Shown one piece after another: positions 17,835 to 20,366 of a stretch of DNA of 20,366 bases (positions within the stretch are counted from its first letter, which is position 1; the number at the start of each line of letters is the position of its first letter). A program made the translations under genes and the position numbers. Source of the stretch: Crocinitomicaceae bacterium (lineage in GTDB: Bacteria; Bacteroidota; Bacteroidia; Flavobacteriales_D; Crocinitomicaceae); contig JAHEMP010000013.1 of assembly GCA_024643585.1 (NCBI GenBank), positions 1-20,366 of the forward strand, in the 5' to 3' direction. The notes under the pieces are model-generated. The model saw only the letters and a list, made by a program, of their open reading frames with translations, was not told the origin of the DNA and did not search any database.

Positions 17835-17906
17835 AGCCAATGACGAGAATTGAACTCGTGACCTCTTCCTTACCAAGGAAGCACTCTACCCCTGAGCTAC
17901 ATCGGC
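17835..17906 (-). tRNA. tRNA-Thr (anticodon GGT)
   Basis: A 72-base cloverleaf with acceptor stem GCCGATG / CATTGGC (one G-U pair), anticodon stem CTTCC / GGAAG and loop TTGGTAA giving anticodon GGT. The discriminator is U and no 3' CCA is encoded. It is the last of the four tRNAs before tuf and corresponds to E. coli thrT. Confidence 0.97.
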
Positions 17907-17923
17907 AACTTATCTTTCAATTG

Positions 17924-17996
17924 AGCGGGAGACGAGATTCGAACTCGCGACCCTCAGCTTGGAAGGCTGACGCTCTACCAACTGAGCTACTCCCGC
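17924..17996 (-). tRNA. tRNA-Gly (anticodon TCC)
   Basis: A 73-base cloverleaf with a perfect acceptor stem GCGGGAG / CTCCCGC, anticodon stem TCAGC / GCTGA, loop CTTCCAA with anticodon TCC, and discriminator U, the glycine identity base. No 3' CCA is encoded (CAA follows). It corresponds to E. coli glyT by position. Confidence 0.97.
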
Positions 17997-18016
17997 TTAT
18001 TTATTCAAAAAAAATG

Positions 18017-18101
18017 TGGTGGGGGTGGATGGACTCGAACCAACGATACCTTCCGGTGACAGATTTACAGTCTGCTGCAATAGCCACTATGCGACACCCC
18101 C
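18017..18101 (-). tRNA. tRNA-Tyr (anticodon GTA)
   Basis: A class II tRNA of 85 bases including an encoded 3' CCA. The acceptor stem is GGGGGTG / CACCCCC with discriminator A, the anticodon loop CTGTAAA carries GTA, and a long variable arm precedes the T-arm. The T-stem GTTGG / CCATC contains one T-T mismatch at its second pair. It corresponds to E. coli tyrU by position. Confidence 0.96.
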
Positions 18102-18111
18102 AATGTTATTT

Positions 18112-18188
18112 TGGAGCCGATGGAGGGATTCGAACCCCCGACCCGCTGATTACAAATCAGCTGCTCTGGCCAACTGAGCTACATCGGC
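18112..18188 (-). tRNA. tRNA-Thr (anticodon TGT)
   Basis: A 77-base cloverleaf including an encoded 3' CCA. The acceptor stem GCCGATG / CATCGGC is perfect, the anticodon stem is GCTGA / TCAGC, the loop TTTGTAA gives anticodon TGT, and the discriminator is U. It is the first gene of the tRNA-tuf operon, about 55 bases downstream of the predicted transcription start, and corresponds to E. coli thrU. Confidence 0.97.
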
Positions 18189-18249
18189 ACATTTTATTTT
18201 GGTGCAATAATTGAAAGAACTTTATTGTATTACCCCCTATTTGGGTTTG

Positions 18250-18279
18250 CAAATGTATGAAAGAAATCTTTTACCACAA
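18250..18279 (-). promoter_or_regulatory. Bacteroidota-type promoter of the tRNA-tuf-ribosomal protein-rpoBC block
   Basis: On the minus strand TTG (18279-18277) is followed after 19 bases by TACATTTG (18257-18250), an exact match to the Bacteroidota -7 consensus TAnnTTTG with standard spacing from the -33 TTG. It lies between the hpf terminator and the first tRNA, so it is the obvious start of this long transcription unit. Confidence 0.85.
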
Positions 18280-18320
18280 GTGTTTTGAAGTGATTTTTTT
18301 TGTTTTTTTTTCAGAGGCAT

Positions 18321-18348
18321 AAAAAAAGGTGGCTATTAGCCACCTTTT
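18321..18348 (-). terminator. Rho-independent terminator of hpf
   Basis: On the minus strand an eleven-base-pair perfect stem (AAAAGGTGGCT / AGCCACCTTTT, arms 18348-18338 and 18334-18324) has a three-base loop and ends in seven T (18327-18321). It begins 19 bases after the hpf stop codon and separates hpf from the tRNA-tuf promoter. Confidence 0.9.
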
Positions 18349-18367
18349 CAATTATTTATGAAATGAA

Positions 18368-18658
18368 TTATTTTTTCTCTTTTGCTTTAGTGACTTGTTT
18401 TCTTAAAGCTTCTACGGCCAAATCTGCTGCTTCCTCAAAACTTTTACATTGCTTTTTAGCGAACAACTCTTTTCCAGGTATCAAAATTTTTACCTCTGCA
18501 ATTTTGTTCTCGTGATCTTGACTCTTATCCAGCCGCAAAAAGACCTCTCCTGCAATAATGTTATCAAAAAAAACTTCCAATTTATTCACTTTCTCGTTTA
18601 CGAATCCTATTAATTTCTTATCTGCTGTAAAGTGAATAGAGTGCACTTGAATGTCCAT
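18368..18658 (-). CDS. hpf: Ribosome hibernation promoting factor (short HPF/RaiA family)
   Basis: The 96-residue protein belongs to the short HPF/YfiA (RaiA) family, which occupies the mRNA/tRNA channel of the 30S subunit in stationary phase and stalls translation. MDIQVHSIHFTADKKLIGFVNEKVNKLEVFF is the family's N-terminal beta-alpha unit, and the basic helix near the end (FEEAADLAVEALRKQVTKAK) is also typical. There is no C-terminal dimerisation domain like that of long HPF. The gene starts two bases after the xerC stop, so translation is probably coupled, and a strong terminator follows. The link to ribosomal genes on both sides fits its role. Confidence 0.9.
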   Translation of the reverse strand: MDIQVHSIHFTADKKLIGFVNEKVNKLEVFFDNIIAGEVFLRLDKSQDHENKIAEVKILIPGKELFAKKQCKSFEEAADLAVEALRKQVTKAKEKK

Positions 18659-18660
18659 AT

Positions 18661-19536
18661 TTAATCTGTTTTGTGCCCACGGGGATGGGCTTGTGAGTAT
18701 ATATTTGATAACTGTGTGAACGAATTATGGGTATAAACTTGCGTAGCTGCCAAATTTGCGTGTCCCAAAAGTTCTTTTAAAGTCTCTAGTCCAGCGCCAT
18801 TGTTTAACATATGAGTAGCAAAAGAATGTCGCAAAACATGAGGGCTTTTTTTATCCAAACTCGTCACCTCACTAAGATATGTATTTATTTTCCTATAGAC
18901 AAACTTCGGGTACAGTTTCTTACCGTTTTTTAACACGAATAAATAAGAACCTTCTAATCCTTCGTTATTTCTAACAGATTTATACTTCTTAATTAATTGA
19001 TACAAGGCTTCGGAAATTGGAATTTGTCTCTCCTTATTTCTTTTTCCAATGACACGTATATAATTCGCTTGGATTTGGTTGTCTGTTAGATCAATCAACT
19101 CAGTTAGACGAATTCCAGTTTGATAGAACAATTCGAAAATCAAAAGATCCCTATTCGACTCAAAATCGGAGGAGAATTCGATAGCTTCCGTTTTTGATAA
19201 TTCGGATTGTTTGGCGAAATGCGGCAACCTTTTTTCTGTCTTCGGCGATTTTATCTTGGCCAAGGGACTTTCCGTTACGACTCCTTCTTTTCTCAGCCAT
19301 TTGTAAAATGCCCTTAGTGAAGAAACTTTTCTATTGATGCTTCGGTTGCTTATGTTCTTTTCATGCAGGTCAACTATCCAGGATCGAACATCCCTAAAAT
19401 CAACCGCTTGAATATTCTGTTCGTCCTCGGATCCGATGAAATCCAAAAATTGATTTATATCCTTACCATAAGCCGTTATGGTGTGTTGAGAATATCTTCT
19501 CTCGACTTTAAGATAGTATAGAAATTTATCAAGCAT
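18661..19536 (-). CDS. xerC: Tyrosine recombinase XerC/XerD family
   Basis: The 291-residue site-specific recombinase most likely resolves chromosome dimers at dif. The N-terminal SAM-like domain is at about 1-85 (MLDKFLYYLKVERRYSQHTI). The catalytic domain has the full set: R143 (TGIRLTEL), K165 (IGKRNKER), H233 and R236 (HVLRHSFATHML), H259 (LLGHANLAATQVYTH) and the nucleophile Y268. XerC and XerD cannot be told apart safely by eye; the length and rpsU-linked position fit the Bacteroidota gene usually called xerC. Its ATG touches the U-tract of the rpsU terminator directly, so there is no ordinary leader, and expression probably depends on read-through. It belongs to the core genome rather than to a mobile element, since no integrase-type neighbours or att repeats are visible. 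Confidence 0.93.
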   Translation of the reverse strand: MLDKFLYYLKVERRYSQHTITAYGKDINQFLDFIGSEDEQNIQAVDFRDVRSWIVDLHEKNISNRSINRKVSSLRAFYKWLRKEGVVTESPLAKIKSPKTEKRLPHFAKQSELSKTEAIEFSSDFESNRDLLIFELFYQTGIRLTELIDLTDNQIQANYIRVIGKRNKERQIPISEALYQLIKKYKSVRNNEGLEGSYLFVLKNGKKLYPKFVYRKINTYLSEVTSLDKKSPHVLRHSFATHMLNNGAGLETLKELLGHANLAATQVYTHNSFTQLSNIYSQAHPRGHKTD

Positions 19537-19565
19537 AAAAAAAGGAGACCTCTGGTCTCCTTTTT
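19537..19565 (-). terminator. Rho-independent terminator between rpsU and xerC
   Basis: On the minus strand a perfect twelve-base-pair stem (AAAAAGGAGACC / GGTCTCCTTTTT) with a three-base loop AGA ends in seven T (19543-19537). The xerC ATG follows at once at 19536. It starts 20 bases after the rpsU stop codon. Its strength suggests that most rpsU transcripts end here, leaving xerC and hpf with read-through. Confidence 0.9.
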
Positions 19566-19585
19566 ACGTTTTATTTTCGAATTGG

Positions 19586-19777
19586 TTACAATTCAGCGCT
19601 GTTCAATCTTTGTTTGTAAGCGGCCTTGATATTGTCTTGACGATCAATTACAGAAGGCTTGATGAATTCCTTACGCGCACGTAATTCACGCATAACACCC
19701 GTTTTATCGAATTTTTTCTTGTAACGTTTTAAGGCTCTTTCGATGTTTTCACCTTCTTTAACTGGTACTATTAACAT
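19586..19777 (-). CDS. rpsU: 30S ribosomal protein S21
   Basis: The 63-residue basic protein belongs to the small subunit platform near the anti-Shine-Dalgarno end of 16S rRNA. MLIVPVKEGENIERALKRYK and KKFDKTGVMRELRARKEF are diagnostic of S21. It has its own promoter and is closed by a strong terminator, so it is a mostly monocistronic unit. In Bacteroidota, where Shine-Dalgarno use is low, S21 is of interest because with bS18 and bS6 it helps hide the anti-SD; that is published family knowledge, not visible here. Confidence 0.97.
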   Translation of the reverse strand: MLIVPVKEGENIERALKRYKKKFDKTGVMRELRARKEFIKPSVIDRQDNIKAAYKQRLNSAEL

Positions 19778-19812
19778 ATCTCTATTTAATTATTTGATGC
19801 TATTTTGGACGG

Positions 19813-19842
19813 CAAATGTACAGCTATTTCCCGAAAAAACAA
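19813..19842 (-). promoter_or_regulatory. Bacteroidota-type promoter of rpsU
   Basis: TTG (19842-19840 on the minus strand) is followed after exactly 19 bases by TACATTTG (19820-19813). The -33 element begins only three bases after the acyl-CoA dehydrogenase stop codon, so the rpsU unit starts tightly behind that gene. The geometry and -7 box are the same as at the tRNA-tuf promoter. Confidence 0.85.
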
Positions 19843-19845
19843 TAC

Positions 19846-20366
19846 TTACCCTAAAATTTCTCGAGAAATTACTAATTTTTGAATTTCGGATGTTCCTTCG
19901 CCTATCGTACAAAGCTTTGCGTCTCTATAAAACTTCTCCACTGGAAAGTCTTTTGTGTAGCCATATCCACCAAAAATTTGGACTGCGTCATTCGCTACTT
20001 GACACGCTATTTCAGACGCATATAATTTAGCAATCGCTGATTCCTTGGTTACTTTTCGTTTATTGTTTTTTAAATAAGCAGATTGATTTAGCAACAATTC
20101 AGCCGCCTCAATTTTAGTAGCCATATCTGCCAATTTAAATCCTATTGCTTGAAATTGTCCTATAGGCTTTCCAAACTGTTGTCTTTCTTTTGCGTATTTT
20201 ACAGATGCTTCGTAGGCTCCTTTCGCTATTCCTAAGGCAAGGGCACCAATTGAAATTCTTCCTCCATCTAAAATTTGCATGGCCTGAACAAAGCCTTCAC
20301 CTTCTTTCCCGATTAGATTTTCCTTTGGAATTCTGCAATTATCAAAAATAAGTTCACACGTTTCTG
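19846..20366 (-). CDS. Acyl-CoA dehydrogenase, C-terminal part
   Basis: The frame runs off the window's right edge, so the N-terminal half is missing; the Met at 20280 is internal. The visible 173 residues contain the end of the middle domain (ELIFDNCRIPKENLIGKEGEGF) and most of the C-terminal helical domain: GGRISIGALALGIAKGAYE and then KERQQFGKPIGQFQAIGFKL, a flavin-contacting stretch. The conserved FGGYGYTKDFPVEKFYRDAK and EGTSEIQKLVISREILG follow. The glutamate in GEGTSEIQ (codon 19897-19899) is at the position of the catalytic base of short-chain and branched-chain acyl-CoA dehydrogenases. The enzyme forms the alpha-beta double bond of an acyl-CoA in beta-oxidation or amino acid breakdown; the exact substrate cannot be read from this part. 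No terminator separates it from rpsU, whose promoter starts three bases after its stop. Confidence 0.92.
   Translation of the reverse strand, partial: ETCELIFDNCRIPKENLIGKEGEGFVQAMQILDGGRISIGALALGIAKGAYEASVKYAKERQQFGKPIGQFQAIGFKLADMATKIEAAELLLNQSAYLKNNKRKVTKESAIAKLYASEIACQVANDAVQIFGGYGYTKDFPVEKFYRDAKLCTIGEGTSEIQKLVISREILG

Noticed and set aside
17840..18214. A 124-codon plus-strand open frame with phrases such as GGIRTPDPLITNQLLWPTELHR and RRDSNSRPSAWKADALPTELL
   Set aside because: It is the antisense of four tRNA genes. This is a well-known spurious protein type that arises from translating tRNA clusters backwards.
18661..19536. xerC as a phage or transposon integrase
   Set aside because: The neighbours are core genes, there are no flanking repeats or cargo, and the length and N-terminus fit housekeeping Xer proteins.
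1..20366. CRISPR array, insertion sequence or defence system
   Set aside because: No regularly spaced repeats, transposase, terminal inverted repeats or defence gene families were found on either strand.

Overview
The window comes from an AT-rich member of the Bacteroidota, most likely Flavobacteriales. The signs are Bacteroidota-type protein sequences (RpoB 1270 aa, RpoC 1429 aa), weak or absent Shine-Dalgarno sequences with A-rich leaders, and two promoters with the Bacteroidota TTG-N19-TAnnTTTG architecture. I cannot place the genus; resemblance to Fluviicola/Crocinitomicaceae-type genomes is only an impression.

Layout, left to right. (1) 1-1225: the 3' part of a plus-strand L-glutamate gamma-semialdehyde dehydrogenase (pruA) gene with its terminator. 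(2) 1226-1658: an AT-rich spacer in which I find no gene. (3) 1659-3461: a plus-strand gene for a membrane-anchored class III adenylyl cyclase with a TPR-rich, probably periplasmic sensor region. (4) 3542-5128: a convergent minus-strand GMC-family flavin oxidoreductase with an extra four-cysteine motif. (5) 5148-18279: a long minus-strand block. In transcription order it runs promoter, tRNA-Thr(TGT), tRNA-Tyr(GTA), tRNA-Gly(TCC), tRNA-Thr(GGT), tuf, tRNA-Trp(CCA), secE, nusG, rplK, rplA, rplJ, rplL, rpoB, rpoC, terminator. (6) 18321-19820: upstream on the same strand, rpsU with its own promoter and terminator, then xerC and hpf ending in a terminator. (7) 19846-20366: the C-terminal part of an acyl-CoA dehydrogenase, cut by the window edge.

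The core block joins translation elongation (EF-Tu, five tRNAs, proteins of the L1 stalk and of the L11/L10/L12 GTPase-associated stalk), protein export (SecE), transcription elongation (NusG) and the two large RNA polymerase subunits. Its tRNA-tuf arrangement is the same as the thrU-tyrU-glyT-thrT-tufB cluster of E. coli. Internal punctuation is visible: a UUCG-loop hairpin between tuf and tRNA-Trp, a candidate L1-binding hairpin in the rplK leader, and a GAAA-loop hairpin with a U-tract between rplL and rpoB, the place where E. coli attenuates rpoBC.

Most of the window is conserved housekeeping DNA, and I see no previously undescribed system, CRISPR array or mobile element. The points that most deserve a second look are the TPR-cyclase, the paired promoters with identical geometry, the rpsU terminator abutting the xerC start codon, the rplL-rpoB attenuator-like hairpin, and three start-site questions (GMC oxidoreductase, secE, xerC).
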